This document shows positions 10,428-23,650 of a stretch of 64,000 nt of DNA, piece after piece. The DNA is taken from the NCBI GenBank assembly GCA_029465975.1, contig CM055761.1:1144490-1208489 (forward strand), given 5' to 3'. The DNA comes from Dallia pectoralis (lineage: Eukaryota; Chordata; Actinopteri; Esociformes; Umbridae). Each line of letters starts with the position of its first letter. Position 1 is the stretch's first letter. The position numbers and the translations under genes were made by a program. The notes beneath the pieces were generated by a model. The model saw only the letters and a program-made list of their open reading frames with translations. It was not told where the DNA came from and made no database searches.

Positions 10428-10831
10428 CAGACAAATGACACTCAAGAAACACCCAGAACAATCGACTACTGGCTCCAAACGTTAAGATGAATCCTCAAAG
10501 TCGCATGTTCGTTTGACAACCACACTGTATTTAAAACTCACCGCAACACACAAGTCTTCAGCTGAGAGCCGTCCCGATGACTGGCTAGGACATAGAATGG
10601 AGGAGGAGGTCAGAGTTCAAGTGGGGAGAGGTTTCTGCCATGACTGTGTCATTACGTTCCTGACATGTTTCTATCCTGTTCCTCGTAGTCCGTGTTTTAT
10701 CGTTAAGACTAGTGATTAATGTTTCTGTGACGACACTCGCTCTGCGCTTGTTTCTCTCCGCAAACAGAGAGAGACAGTAGGGACTTGGAGAAGTAAGTGT
10801 GATGTCACTGATGCATGGTGGGAATGATTAA

Positions 10832-10953
10832 CAAACACACACATACACACACACACACATACACACTCACACACACACATACACACACACACATACACAC
10901 ACACACACACACACACATACACACACACAGATACACACACACATACACACACA
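10832..10953 (+). repeat. CA-rich microsatellite
   Basis: Interrupted (CA)n with TACA steps, in the MAST2 3' UTR. Confidence 0.9.
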
Positions 10954-11360
10954 CTTGGTGTTTTCTCAGCATACTGCCTCTGTACCGTTCACATTGTGCT
11001 TTTAGTTCCAGTAATCTGATGTGTGTTCTTAGCTAGCCAGTAGGTCAGGTTGTGCCTTAAGAGACAATACAGAATCCCTCCCCACTCCCCAAAAACACAC
11101 ACACGCAAACACAACACAACCACCTCACACAAACACAACCACCTCACACAAACACATAACCCACAACACACACAAACCACTGCATCAGTCAAGCCTGCAT
11201 GCATCTTCAGTCTGTGACCGCGTAGAGGACGTATCTCAGCAATAAAGGTAGCGTATGCTTAGCAATCAGTACCAATACATCTGTCGGCTAATGAAACATT
11301 CTGCACTGCTGGCGGTTCCGTACCGAGCGTTCTAACAGAGGCAGATGGTGTGATGTTATT

Positions 11361-11514
11361 AGGCCGTACTGGTGTAGTGATATTAGGCCGTACTGGTGTA
11401 GTGATATTAGGCCGTACTGGTGTAGTGATATTAGGCCGTACTGGTGTAGTGATATTAGGCCGTACTGGTGTAGTGATATTAGGCCGTACTGGTGTAGTGA
11501 TATTAGGCTGTACT
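11361..11514 (+). repeat. 24-bp minisatellite, about 6.5 copies
   Basis: Unit AGGCCGTACTGGTGTAGTGA plus TATT. The middle copies are nearly identical. It lies in the inferred MAST2 3' UTR. Confidence 0.95.
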
Positions 11515-13310
11515 CTGTCCCTCTGCTAACATCACGCTGCTACACAATTGTCCCAGTTACGACGCGTTGTCAATCTAGTGGCTGGCAGATTGGCTGTTCG
11601 AGCAGTATTCTATTGCATAGCGTTCTATGAACATTCTATAATCTCCTTCCCATCCGCTTTACTAGAGACCCTTCTGGGGTCTAGTGGACCTGTCAGTGTG
11701 TCTGTCTGCCTGGTTACCTGCCGTTTACAGTTACATGAGCCACAGCTGACGACCAGAGGGTTTCCCAGATCCTATTGGATCACATCCTCTGGGTTTTAAT
11801 TAGCCTCTAAAGGTTTGCTGTCAATTTAATTTTGTGTCCGGACCAACTTGCTGGGTTCTCTGTGTGGGCATCTAATCGTGTAAAGCTAGTCGACTTTACT
11901 ATGTATACATGATACATGTGGAAGAGTGTTAGTTGTGTGTTTATATGAATATTTAAAGGTTTGTCTTTGTTTATGAACCTGCAGTGTTGGGAGTGTTTTA
12001 GTTAGGTTGTTCCTTGTTATTTAACCTGTTAGTACTGTCACTAATGGGCATGCTACTTGACGGATGTCTCGGTTGGCCTATAGGGTCGGGAAATGGTCAG
12101 CTGGGGGGTGGGCTTTGCACAACCCTTTCTCTGTATATTTGAAATATGAAGCCGAAATAAAAGTGAAATGAAAGGGCCAATCAGATCCCTGGCTTTTTGG
12201 GCAGTCACGACATTGTCGTCCAATTAGTGAACTGAAATGAATACCACTATGATCCTCCTGTGCCATTGCTCTGTGCGTGTGTGCGCGCGTGTGTGTGCGC
12301 ACGTGTGTGTTTGAGGACAGTGAGGGCATATTCTCATGGTGTAGCAGACATCTCTCTGCTTGGCGTGTGTGTTGGCATACTTCTGTTTTAACCTGTGGTG
12401 TTTCCTGATAGTGTTCTGTTGCTGTAGCATAGAGCTGCTGTCTGTAATGCCCATTAGTCAGATTGGGCTGTACTGTTCTAGTATTTATAGATGCCTAAGA
12501 TATCCAAGCCCCCACAAATCTTCTAACCATGCGATTGAGCGACCGCAACTAAGCTAGCAACGACCACACAAACAGACTGAAGTTAATTGTCTTCTGCACT
12601 TGAACCCCATGTCCTCACAAATGTGTCTCATATATCCTGAATCCACAGATTGTGTTCCCCTGTGTGGGAACATATTGGGAACTTGTGACGTGGTTATTGA
12701 CCTGGAGAATTCTAGGCATTCAGTAGCTCCACACAGTTGTTTATTCTCATGTAATATTAATGGAATAAATAAATGTCATGTTAATGCAGAAAACACATTG
12801 GCCAAAATAAACACTTAGATGTGCTTGTTTGCATCAGGGCCAAGCTTAACACCATGTCCTCATTAACCAATCGGTGAGCCCCAAACCGATGGTATCTCCT
12901 CATTAGCCAATCGGTGAGCCCCAAACGATGGTATCTCCTCATTAGCCAAAGATGTCAGGTGATACAACTGGTGATTTTTTTCAGGTTTATTTGCCGATAC
13001 TGTATGTTGACTCTATGTATTTTGGACTACGTTCACATTTGTCTCATTTACATATTTCCAAATAATTCTAATTGGATATGGCTCAACAGAGTTGTGTTAT
13101 GGGATGTCTGTGTGTAAATACCACTCATGAGATGAGCGTAGAAATGACTATTGAGTCTACTGTGAGTCCTGGGGTTTTGGCAGTATTTTAAAGTGTGTAA
13201 GTGTGTGAGTGAGATGGACTACGATAGATCGCTAGAGTAAAGCCAGTGCAATATCTTTTATTTTCTATTGTGGTAAAAGCATGTTGTTGTTAATTCTACT
13301 GTATCAAAAT

Positions 13311-13316
13311 AATAAA
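13311..13316 (+). promoter_or_regulatory. mast2: Likely MAST2 poly(A) signal
   Basis: AATAAA in a T/A-rich context, followed within about 20-60 bp by T- and GT-rich DNA (GTCTTTTTGACTGTGAGTG), the usual pattern of a cleavage site. Cleavage would fall near 13330-13340. Confidence 0.65.
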
Positions 13317-13335
13317 GTTTTATTAATGTAATTAC

Positions 13336-13989
13336 CTGGTCTTCCGTCTTTTTGACTGTGAGTGTTTTTTGCGATTGTCCCGTTTTTCTCTCATCCTTTT
13401 CTGTCTTTTACTAGGAGATTTCCAGCCAGTTGTCTTAAGACACAGCTTGAATTACTACTGCCCTGCATTTTCCCAGGCCAATGCTAATTTCCGTACAGGG
13501 AGGGTTCTGCTCCGTACAGGGAGGGTTCTGCGAGAGCCATAATGCATGAAGCGGGCTTCGTTAGGCTCACTGTGAGGTCTAATGTATTGTAAGCTGGGTA
13601 TGGAGACACTGTACCGGGATCAGGGGTTACGTTAAAATGCCTGAATTATATGCTTCAGCAGCCAGGGATAATTGGGTCCCTTTTCCAGACCGCAGCAGTC
13701 CACCAATCTTTCTATCTACCCACCCACCCGGAAACCCGACAGGACGAGGGATGTCAGAATGTAGTTGTAGGAGAAATGGCTGTTGTTCTGTGGTCCCCTG
13801 ATGATGCTAGTACAGCACCTATAGACAGGAGAGAGAGCTGCCAGCAGACAAACCCCCCGGGATATTCACCACATACGGGAGCTAACCGTGCCTGGTTGAC
13901 AGGCAGGCGTTACAGGTGATGAATTACCTGCCTTGCTGCTTTCCGACGTGGCTCTACTTGACCGGGTAAACTCATTTCAACCACATGAC
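13336..13989. other. Intergenic, no gene seen
   Basis: Unique-looking sequence between the MAST2 end and the first large array. A short direct repeat (TCCGTACAGGGAGGGTTCTG) occurs twice near 13490-13530. No exon-like sequence is seen. Confidence 0.6.
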
Positions 13990-14806
13990 GGTAGGTAGGT
14001 TCACGGGTAGGTAGGTAGACGGGTAGGTATGTGTGGGTAGGTAGGTAGACGGGTAGGTAGGTACACGGGTAGGTAGGTACACGGGTAGGTATGTGTGGGT
14101 AGGTAGACGGGTAGGTAGGTACACGGGTAGGTAGGTACACGGGTAGGTAGGTAGACGGGTAGGTAGGTACACGGGTAGGTATGTGTGGGTAGGTAGGTAG
14201 ACGGGTAGGTAGGTAGACGGGTAGGTAGGTAGACGGGTAGGTAGGTAGACGGGTAGGTAGGTACACGGGTAGGTATGTGTGGGTAGGTAGGTACACGGGT
14301 AGGTAGGTAGACGGGTAGGTAGGTACACGGGTAGGTAGGTACACGGGTAGGTAGGTACACGGGTAGGTATGTGTGGGTAGGTAGACGGGTAGGTAGGTAC
14401 ACGGGTAGGTAGGTAGACGGGTAGGTAGGTACATGGGTAGGTAGGTACACGGGTAGGTATGTGTGGGTAGGTAGGTAGACGGGTAGGTAGGTAGACGGGT
14501 AGGTAGGTAGGTAGACGGGTAGGTAGGTAGGTACACGGGTAGGTAGGTAGACGGGTAGGTAGGTAGACGGGTAGGTATGTGTGGGTAGGTAGGTAGACGG
14601 GTAGGTAGGTAGACGGGTAGGTAGGTAGACGGGTAGGTAGGTACACGGGTAGGTAGGTACACGGGTAGGTAGGTACACGGGTAGGTAGGTACACGGGTAG
14701 GTAGGTACACGGGTAGACGGGTAGGTAGACGGGTAGGTAGGTACACGGGTAGGTAGGTACACGGGTAGGTAGGTACACGGGTAGGTAGGTACACGGGTAG
14801 GTAGGT
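13990..14806 (+). repeat. 16-bp minisatellite array, 0.8 kb
   Basis: Units of GGTAGGTAGGTACACG and GGTAGGTAGGTAGACG alternate, with interspersed ATGTGTGG variants. Long open frames on the - strand come only from the repeat. Confidence 0.98.
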
Positions 14807-17517
14807 GGGCAGGACCATCCCGTCAATCGATCTTGTTGGTTCGACACATCCAGTAAAATCAGTTTCACAATTTTCCCGGGAAATCAGGTCATCTGCCTCC
14901 TGACTCCCATCGCTTTAAAACAACTGTTTTATATTTGAGAATCCTTAACGATGAGTCGATCATTTTAGACCGATCATGTCTGGGATTGACAGGCTGAGTT
15001 TTGTCTTTGGCGAAGCAATGGCCGATACTAAAAGCCCGAGCCACGAACAGTGGCTCAAAAGGAAGGAGATATATCTAGAAGATCATTATCACTGACTCGA
15101 TGAAAATTCATTCAGTTTTTTCATTTTGCCTGTTTCCCCTCCATGTCAGACAAATGTCTGTCTTCCCAACTCGACCTGATTCCGTCACACCTGTTGATGT
15201 ATTCACGCATTTTCATGATTAATTAACTGAGGATTTACTGCGACTAATGGGACATAGAAATACACGTGTACTGAGCCCGACGACGGCTCTGGGCAACGTG
15301 ATTCTTATATATCGCTTGCATACAAATCATGGGTATTATTGATACTTAAGTACGCCAGTAATCCGCTGAAGCCTGGTTGAGAGATGATTAGCGAAAGCAA
15401 GACGGAGGAAGATGACTGTTGATTGGCTCAAGAGAATGACAGCGAAGGATGAAGGTTGATTGGCTAAAGCCTGGCCGAAAAGGATGACGGTTGATTGGCA
15501 AAGCCTGGCAGAGAAGGATGGCATCCCATTAGTGTTTTCTGTCTAATTGCTTGCCAGTCGTTAGTGCCAGGTAGTTAATGAGACCCGATCGGCCTGATAT
15601 ATGACTTCTGCAGACATATACGGTCTCCTCTCAGCCAGCATACAGGATGATGTATGGATACCCCCAGTCACCATATAGGAAGAAACCTTGGGGACTAATA
15701 AGCCATGAAATAGCTGCCATTGTCAAACGATATAGAGATGAATTGTTTTTGTACATTTTGGTGTGAAAGAGAGGATATTCTATTGTTTCTCTGGAACGAC
15801 ATGATGGTGCGTTGGGTGAGGAAAGACCAAGGTGGGTTTCAGCTCACCTCAGTTTGTTGGCAGACTGCTATGATGGCATAGGCGTAATCCTATGGGGGGG
15901 GACACGCCCCCCCCCCCAATATTCAAAGGACAATTTGTCCCCCCCAATATTTGATCATACGGTATGATTATGCGGGCAATATCGATGTGACTGCTAGTAC
16001 ATAACGTCTTTCTTTTTTTAGCACCGAAAATATAAAATCCTGGCCGGTCCATTTCCCGGAGCATTGGGCACATCAATAATTAAATGAGCCTGTGTGTAAA
16101 TCTCGACATCCAAATCTCTTTTGCCTCTAGCTTCTTTCACACTCATGAAGGCAGATTGTGCTGGCATATATCTACAGGGATGGAAGTTGTATTTCTCTCT
16201 ATACAGCTCTTTTAAATGTTTTTCTATTTGCCTCTTAACTTTTTTGTTTCATAAACTCCTGTTCGTTTTTTATTCATCCATGTTATTTATGTGCCTGGTT
16301 TCTTTCTTCATGGGATTTTTATTTCGTTTAAATTGTTTTTGTTTTACTCTTTTCAATCCATACTCTGGTCAACAAGTACCTAACTAAATATGTAATGGAA
16401 CAACTGTTTCAAAGCATTATTAGTTTCTTCTGTTCAGCTAATCGAAGTCCTTAGTAGTGAGGAGAGGAACCAGAACTGGGGAATACTGGGCTGACGGGAC
16501 CTGGTTATTGTTACATTTCATTTGTGTTGAATACATGATGCCCTCATTTCCGCACTTACTTTCAGAATGTTGTAATTAATAAATGTCACTGTCCCAATTT
16601 ATCATGCCAGTACCTACTCAGAAATACAAATAATTAAGTGGATACAGAAATTATTTAAGGAACCTGTTATGAGTTGGCAGGTGCCAAATACCCGGGATAG
16701 TACCGAAGTTGGCCACGGGAGGACAGTGTTTGATTAGATTAGGACCTTCTGAAATTTGTTTAATGATGTTCCTTTTTTTTCTTCCAATGAGTTGGAATAA
16801 TGGTTTACATTTTTGTTCAATGTCAATATAAAGTCTATCAAGGAAGGGTCAGAAATGAATCAGAAACAATTTCACTAAAACAGGTGGTCGAAAAATAACC
16901 ACATGTCTGAGTGCTAAATAAAGTTTCACAACTATTAGGTAACAGGTATTATGATTTCATTTAAAATATGCAAAAAATGCTTAATGTATAATTGGAAAAA
17001 TACCACTTTAGGAAATTAAATAATTAGTTCATGTGACAGATTTATCTTAAAATAAGGAATGGATGTACAGAACATGTACAAATTCTACACACAATTACGT
17101 ATTTTGAAACTTCTCATCTTGGTGCCTATATTTTCTTAGAGTTTAATGCCTTTAAATGCATATTTATTTCTCTATTTATCTACACAACCTTTCCTATAAT
17201 TTAAATGTTAATGTCTTTATTATTGTAAAAGAATTTATTAAATAAATACAAAAAGTGAAATATCATAGTTAGATACGTCACAACCTCCCAGAATCCTCAG
17301 TTGGATTTAGTTAGGTGCTGTAACTAGGCAACTCCAGGTCATTTATCTTCTCATTCCCTCTGTACAATTTAACTGTGTGCTGAAAAGTTCCATCTCAGAT
17401 TCACACTTCTGGCAGATGACAGCAGGGTTTCCTCTTAGTCCTCAAATTGCTCTTCATTTTCCTCTGTATAATGAAAAGTGTCCAAGGCTGTGAATCTGAG
17501 AACCTGCCCATAACTTG
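14807..17517. other. Intergenic, AT-rich, no gene seen
   Basis: No exon-like sequence. A small hairpin with G8/C-rich arms lies at 15894-15917, and a TTGATTGGC motif recurs near 15418-15500. Otherwise it is unremarkable. Confidence 0.6.
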
Positions 17518-18236
17518 ATGCTTCCACCACCACCTCCACCATCACCTCCATCTCCTCCTCCACCACCACCTCCTCCTCCACCACCTCCTCCTCCACCACA
17601 ACCTCCATCAGCACCACCTCCTCCACCTCCACCATTACCTCCACCACCACCTTCACCACCTCCTCCACCATCACCTCCATCTCCACCACCACCTCCACCA
17701 CCTCCTCCACCACAACCTCCTCCACCAGCACCATCAGCACCACCACCATCAGCACCATCTCCACCACCACCTCCACCACCACCTCCTCCACCACCACCTC
17801 CTCCTTCACCACCATCTCCTTCACCACCACCACCACCTCCTCCACCACCACCACCTCCATCTCCACCACCACCACCATCTCCTCCTTCACCACCACCTCC
17901 TCCTTCACCACCACCATCTCCTCCACCACCACCACCACCACCACCTCCACCACCACCTCCTCCACCACCACCACCTCCACCACCTCCTCCTTCACCACCA
18001 CCATCTCCTCCACCACCACCACCTCCTCCACCACCACCACCTCCTCCACCACCACCACCTCCTTCACCACCACCTTCACCACCACCACCACCATCTCCTC
18101 CACCACCACCACCTCCTCCACCACCACCACCTCCTCCACCACCACCACCTCCTTCACCACCACCTTCACCACCACCACCATCTCCTCCACCACCACCACC
18201 TCCTCCTTCACCACCACCACCTCCTCCTCCTCCACT
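17518..18236 (+). repeat. CCA/CCT trinucleotide-type array, 0.72 kb
   Basis: Almost continuous CCACCA and CCTCCA/CCTCCT triplets with occasional TCACCA and TCAGCA. The + strand reads as polyproline and the - strand as Val/Glu, both artefacts of the triplet period. Strong purine/pyrimidine strand asymmetry. Confidence 0.98.
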
Positions 18237-20449
18237 GGTGTAAAAAGTTATTCACTGCTTTCCACACTGCGTCCCTGTGAATCTGTAAACAGAAGAATTA
18301 TGCCTCAAGGTCTGGAGTTGGTTGGACTTCTTTTCCCAAGAGATTGAACAGACTAGAACAATCTGCAAGTTTGGCTCTCTCATCGGTTCTCTACTTGTAA
18401 GATTTTGATGCTTCTTCTTACATATTTTCGCAGCCTTGGGAACTCCATTGAACATTATTTAATGGTGTAACTTAACAGTTAATCTAAAAAAAGTCTTAAA
18501 AGTTTTTCTTTCCTGGAGTTTTACAAGTTTGAATGGTCCTTTTGCTCTGTCGACACAATTGCCATCTATAATAACTGTCTTTTTCCTTCAGGAGATAAAC
18601 ATAGAACACCTCTTTTTATTTGAACAATTTGAGTACATTGAGTTATATTTGGAGGGACTTTACTGGCACTTTCGTATCTTCTAGCAAGCCATTTTAATGA
18701 GCTCAGTCTGAAAACATGGCCTTATGTACCAAACAGTGTATCTTTTTCCATATATTTGTCATTTAGTATCCTAACTTATAAGTTTGGTGAATAATGTTTC
18801 TGATACTAAAAATTTTATTGAAAGTGTTATTGCTCTTGGGGCTGGCTATTTATACAGCTATTTTGTTTTATTGTTCTCAAGTATAAAATACAAGTATTTG
18901 TACTTTGATACATTCATCTGTAAGGTATTCTGCCATGTTTTGCCCATCCCAGCACATACAGGAGAAGCTTAGCATAGCATGTTGTTTTTGCTCCTGTGGG
19001 TAATGACTACTGAGAAGACACGTCCACACTCCCTTTCAACCATGACGCCTGTCATAAATGTATGGTTGGATGTCAGTTTAAGAAAAGTTTCACTCTCCGT
19101 TGGCAGATTACGGAGAATAATTCATATGATGCTTGACTGTTGCTCATGGAAATTCGGTAATACTGTCGAAAAAGATTTGACGAGGGGTTGAGGAGAAAGA
19201 GAGACGAGTCGATAAACAGGAATTCTGTAGTTCCCGCACGGAAAACTCTTTCTTGATCTGGTGCTCTGAATACAATGGACATACATGAACAACGAACAGT
19301 GTAACCAGAGACCTCATGGCCGGACAGAGTCGTGTCGGAGCAGAACTTGGTCCAGATTGTGGTGTTGGGTTTTTAGGAGCATGTGTAGTTGGCATCTATC
19401 TTAGTTCCACTATGCCAATAACTACGCTGGAAGGTTCTCTACTAACAATAGAACATTTAAGAGTCTTGGTCAGGAATCCAACTGAAACACCATACTGAAC
19501 GTAAAGTCTAAAAAACATAAATCATGTTAAATTCCGTGCTCTGCTGAGTCCATCACAATTCAAATGTATTCAGATTTAGAGGTACATACTTAGTAAATGG
19601 GCTTGCGCCCCTGATGGGAGAACCAGACATACTAGATGAAGATGACGCGTTGAGGTGTGAGAACAGAGCATTCTATTGGTTCAATATTTGCTTAATTGAG
19701 GATATGTGGGGTGTAACCTAAAGCAGAGACTGCCTCGTCAGTTGTGTATGTATTTCTGTGGAACGTGAACTGTTCTGTTTCTAGGCAGTATCACATCATC
19801 TTTCAGTCAAGAGGTTACATGCTAATTGTTTTATGCACTGTATTGATTGATAATGAAAGCCTAAGGAGAATTTTTTTTTGTGGAATACTTCCTTCAAATT
19901 TTGTTTTTAAATAATAATTATTACGTAGATAAAAACCACCAGGCATAAAACCGTTCAATTAAAACCTGTTCAAACATTTCAATCTTTAAAGGATGAAGGC
20001 ATGAAGGCAGTGATTGAGTAATGTACTAAACTGGCCGAAGGATTCAATGCATAAATCAATATTCAATACTCCTTAATAATCTTCTCAACCTTTTTTGATA
20101 ATGTTCCCAAAGTAGTTTTTGCATATTAAAAAAAATCTCGGGATGCTTTAAAAAGGTGGAAGCTACACTAGTTTGGGTTTTGAATTCATCTAAATTACAA
20201 ACTTTAAACTGTTGCCACATGCACCCCAGTTAATCTGCACTACAGGCCTGTGTGTGGGAATTACAAGACAACCCATGGACTGGTTGAGATAAAATGGTCA
20301 GAGCATTGCACTAGTAACCAAGGAAACTGGATTGGATCTCAGAAAAGACGAGGTGAAAAAAGTGTGTCATGTTCTTGTGTCAGGCTCATAACCGTTACTG
20401 CAGATCTCTCAAGTCACTAAATGACTGAAATAGCGCATAGCACAGAAGT
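18237..20449. other. Intergenic, AT-rich, no gene seen
   Basis: No coding exon is recognisable. A tRNA-like SINE fragment may lie near 20278-20342 (listed separately). Confidence 0.6.
20278..20342 (+). mobile_element. Possible degenerate tRNA-derived SINE head
   Basis: GGTCAGAGCATTGCACTAGT resembles a tRNA D-arm plus anticodon region, and GGATTGGATCTC resembles a decayed B box (GGTTCGAATCC). The acceptor stem does not pair, so it is not a working tRNA. Confidence 0.3.
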
Positions 20450-20656
20450 AGGACAGGAGAAGGACAGGAGAAGGACAGGAGGAGGACAGGAGGAGGACAG
20501 GAGAAGGACAGGAGGAGGACAGGAGGAGGACAGGAGGAGGACAGGAGGACAGGAGGACAGGAGAAGGACAGGAGGAGGACAGGAGTAGGACAGGAGGAGG
20601 GCAGGAGGAGGACAGGAGGACAGGAGGAGCACAGGAGGAGGAGAGGAGGAGGACAG
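20450..20656 (+). repeat. AGGACAGG(AGG) minisatellite
   Basis: Mixed 9-, 12- and 15-bp units built from AGGACAGGAGG and AGAAGGACAGG. Purine-rich on the + strand. Confidence 0.95.
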
Positions 20657-21517
20657 GTTCATTTTAAATGACGCAGATGGGTCGAGATTTAGAGTCTGTG
20701 AGTTTGTGAAATGATATAATTAAATATGAATGTGTAGTTTTTGTGTATGTATAACGCACGATGAGGAAAACCAAATACATTATTAAAGCACAGAGCTTTA
20801 TGAGAGTCGTGATTAAGAGTCCATTGCTGTCTGACGTTCTGGGTTCAGTAGTGTCTGTATATTTAATGTGTGTGTGCCACTCAATCGTTTATTGGCCATG
20901 TTACATCTCTCCTTTAATTAATAGCGTGTGTAATAATGGGTGTTGTTTGTACTCAGATACATGACACACGTATGTGGCTTTGGACACGCTTGGATTAGGA
21001 GAAAGACAGAAATATATAATCCAATGTGAAGTAAAAGGTCTAAACTTTTGTAAGATGGTGTTTGGTCAAAACTTTGCTGTTACTCGTCATACATAAAACA
21101 TGCTGCGATTTTCTGTCAGAATTGTTATTGTGTTAATGTTGATAACGATCGCCTGAAGGTAGTATTATCCAGAGAACGAATAATACAGCACATCACCTCC
21201 CAGGCGCCCACAGGACTCTGGGAGATCACACTACTTGTCAGCACTGAATTGCTCCATCATTATCTCTAGTGGCCTCGATATGAACCCGAATTCAACATGC
21301 ACCTCGCCTCGCTTCAAATTTGTGAAGATGAAAATGTTGTATTTGCTACGCTCTCAGTTTGCTCCCAGCCCATGTGTTCACTAAAGCACTGCGGTACTGG
21401 TGACCGGAGTTTGACTCCTACATTTGTCGAATTGCGAAAATAACTGATTTGAAAAAAATAGAATGTGTGAGAGTGCACAGAGATGGAGCGGTCTGTGCTG
21501 TAATATCTAATGAGGCT

Positions 21518-21563
<46 letters not shown>

Positions 21564-22779
21564 CTCTGGTCTCTGTGGGAGTAATTAAAAACCTGACTGA
21601 CAGAGGATGGTTGCCATGAAACGTATAACCAGGGTGCAGCCGACAGATATAGAGACCCAGACTGTCTTTGATACGAGAGTCGTTTTGAGACGGATGACCG
21701 GCAGACGCTCTGTACCTCCCCGCTGCACGTCCGACCTTACTAACCCGGTAGAGCCTTTATTGGACTGAGTTTCACACTTTCATGTAGGACAGTAGACACA
21801 CTGAACCAGACTTTCACCCCGTTTCCTGTCACATCTGATGAAACTGACAGTGAAAGGCTTCGCGTTTCAACGGGAATGCGGTGATAATGACAGTATGTCA
21901 GTTGTAAAGAATTCCCGCGGTCACAGGGAGGTCAGTATGAAATGTGTCAAACCAGCCAGAATACTACTGTACTGGGTTTCCTATTGAACAACATTACTTT
22001 GTATTTGAAACTGGCAAGAACTTAAAGTATATCAAATACACTGTTTCACTGACTTGTAGAAATTGATGGTGTGTCTCTGTGTATGTGTGTGGCTAATTTT
22101 CCTGGGCCTAATTGGCCACGTCTTTCTTTAATAGCAGTAGTCAGGTATGTTGGAATGAAAACACAGTTGGTTAGAACTGGTTTAGAACTTATAGAACAAC
22201 CACAATACCAGCCTTCTGTGGAATGTGTTTAACACCAGAGCTAAACAGGAATACTGTAGGGAAACTAACCCAGAAACGTTCCGGTATGGCTATTTTGTAT
22301 GATGCTGTGGTTGGCTAGAAGTGTTTTTGAATCCACTTTAATGAAAGTCACAAGTTGTGTGACTCTTTAAGGTCATGTTGGATTAAATGAGAAGTGACAA
22401 TTTAGTAACTAAAGAGGTGCATTGACAAGATAACCAAAAGGACAGAAACATGTTCCTGACCTTTTCCTGACCTGGCTCACTGTAACAGTCTGCTGTAATG
22501 CTGATATTCCAGGCTATATCAACTACCATGTTCTAAGCATTTGAGAAGTGAAGTCCAAGTGCAAATTAAAAGGCGTTGTTTAACTTGATAACAGTGCCAA
22601 CGTGGGAAACACATTCGTTAAAATTAATATTGCTTTTTTATCCGTTTTGCCACTTGCTTTTCATTTGCATATAGAATATTTCCTCATACAATTTTCATTA
22701 GAACAGTAATTTCTTTGTGGGATGAGTTAAGCTCTCCTCAAGCCCTCAGCAATGGTTGACCAAAAGAATCTTAATTAAA
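20657..22779. other. Intergenic, no gene seen
   Basis: Unique-looking sequence with a (CA)n tract at 21520-21561. No exon-like sequence. Confidence 0.6.
21520..21561 (+). repeat. (CA)n microsatellite
   Basis: About 20 uninterrupted CA units. Confidence 0.97.
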
Positions 22780-23650
22780 TGTCTCTGTGTATGTCTCTGT
22801 GTGTGTCTCTGTGTGTGTCTCTGTGTATGTCTCTGTGTATGTCTCTGTGTATGTCTCTGTCTCTGTGTATGTCTCTGTTTATGTCTCTGTGTGTGTCTCT
22901 GTGTGTGTCTCTGTGTGTGTCTCTGTTTATGTCTCTGTGTGTGTCTCTGTGTGTGTCTCTGTGTCTGTCTCTGTGTATGTACCTGTGTATGTCTCTGTGT
23001 GTGTCTCTGTGTATGTCTCTGTGTATGTCTCTGTGTATGTCTCTGTCTCTGTGTATGTCTCTGTGTATGTCTCTGTGTATGTCTCTGTGTGTGTCTCTGT
23101 GTATGTCTCTGTGTTTGTCTCTGTGTATGTCTCTGTCTCTGTGTATGTCTCTGTGTGTGTCTCTGTGTGTGTCTCTGTGTTTGTCTCTGTGTATGTCTCT
23201 GTGTATGTCTCTGTGTGTGTCTCTGTGTATGTCTCTGTGTATGTCTCTGTCTCTGTGTATGTCTCTGTGTATGTCTCTGTGTGTGTCTCTGTGTGTGTCT
23301 CTGTGTATGTCTCTGTTTATGTCTCTGTGTATGTCTCTGTGTTTGTCTCTGTGTATGTCTCTGTCTCTGTGTATGTCTCTGTGTGTGTCTCTGTGTATGT
23401 CTCTGTTTATGTCTCTGTGTGTGTCTCTGTGTACGTCTCTGTTTATGTCTGTGTGTATGTCTCTGTGTATGTCTCTGTGTATGTCTCTGTGTATGTCTCT
23501 GTGTGTGTCTCTGTGTATGTCTCTGTGTATGTCTCTGTGTTTGTCTCTGTGTTTGTCTCTGTGTATGTCTCTGTGTATGTCTTTGTGTTTGTCTCTGTTT
23601 ATGTCTCTGTGTTTGTCTCTGTGTATGTCTCTGTGTATGTCTTTGTGAAG
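22780..23650 (+). repeat. 12-bp GTCTCTGTGTNT minisatellite, 0.87 kb
   Basis: About 72 units of GTCTCTGTGTAT with GTGT, TTGT and shortened GTCTCT variants in an irregular order. All six frames are partly open because the unit is 12 bp. These reading frames are not genes. Confidence 0.98.

Larger units (their letters stand above)
10428..13335 (+). other. mast2: MAST2 3' UTR (inferred)
   Basis: From the stop to the last good poly(A) signal. AATAAA also occurs at 11241, 12156, 12764 and 12806, so shorter forms are possible. It contains CA repeats (10832-10953) and a 24-bp minisatellite. Transcription this far is inferred from signals only. Confidence 0.6.

Noticed and set aside
13910..14868. About 300-codon Tyr-Leu-Pro-Thr frames on the - strand
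   Set aside because: Derived from the GGTAGGTAGGTACACG array.
17515..18243. 242-residue polyproline open frame and opposing Val/Glu frame
   Set aside because: Produced by the CCA/CCT triplet array; no start context, no unique sequence, no splice or poly(A) signals.
20278..20342. tRNA-Thr-like anticodon region
   Set aside because: Stems do not pair and the B box is decayed, so it is kept only as a possible SINE remnant.
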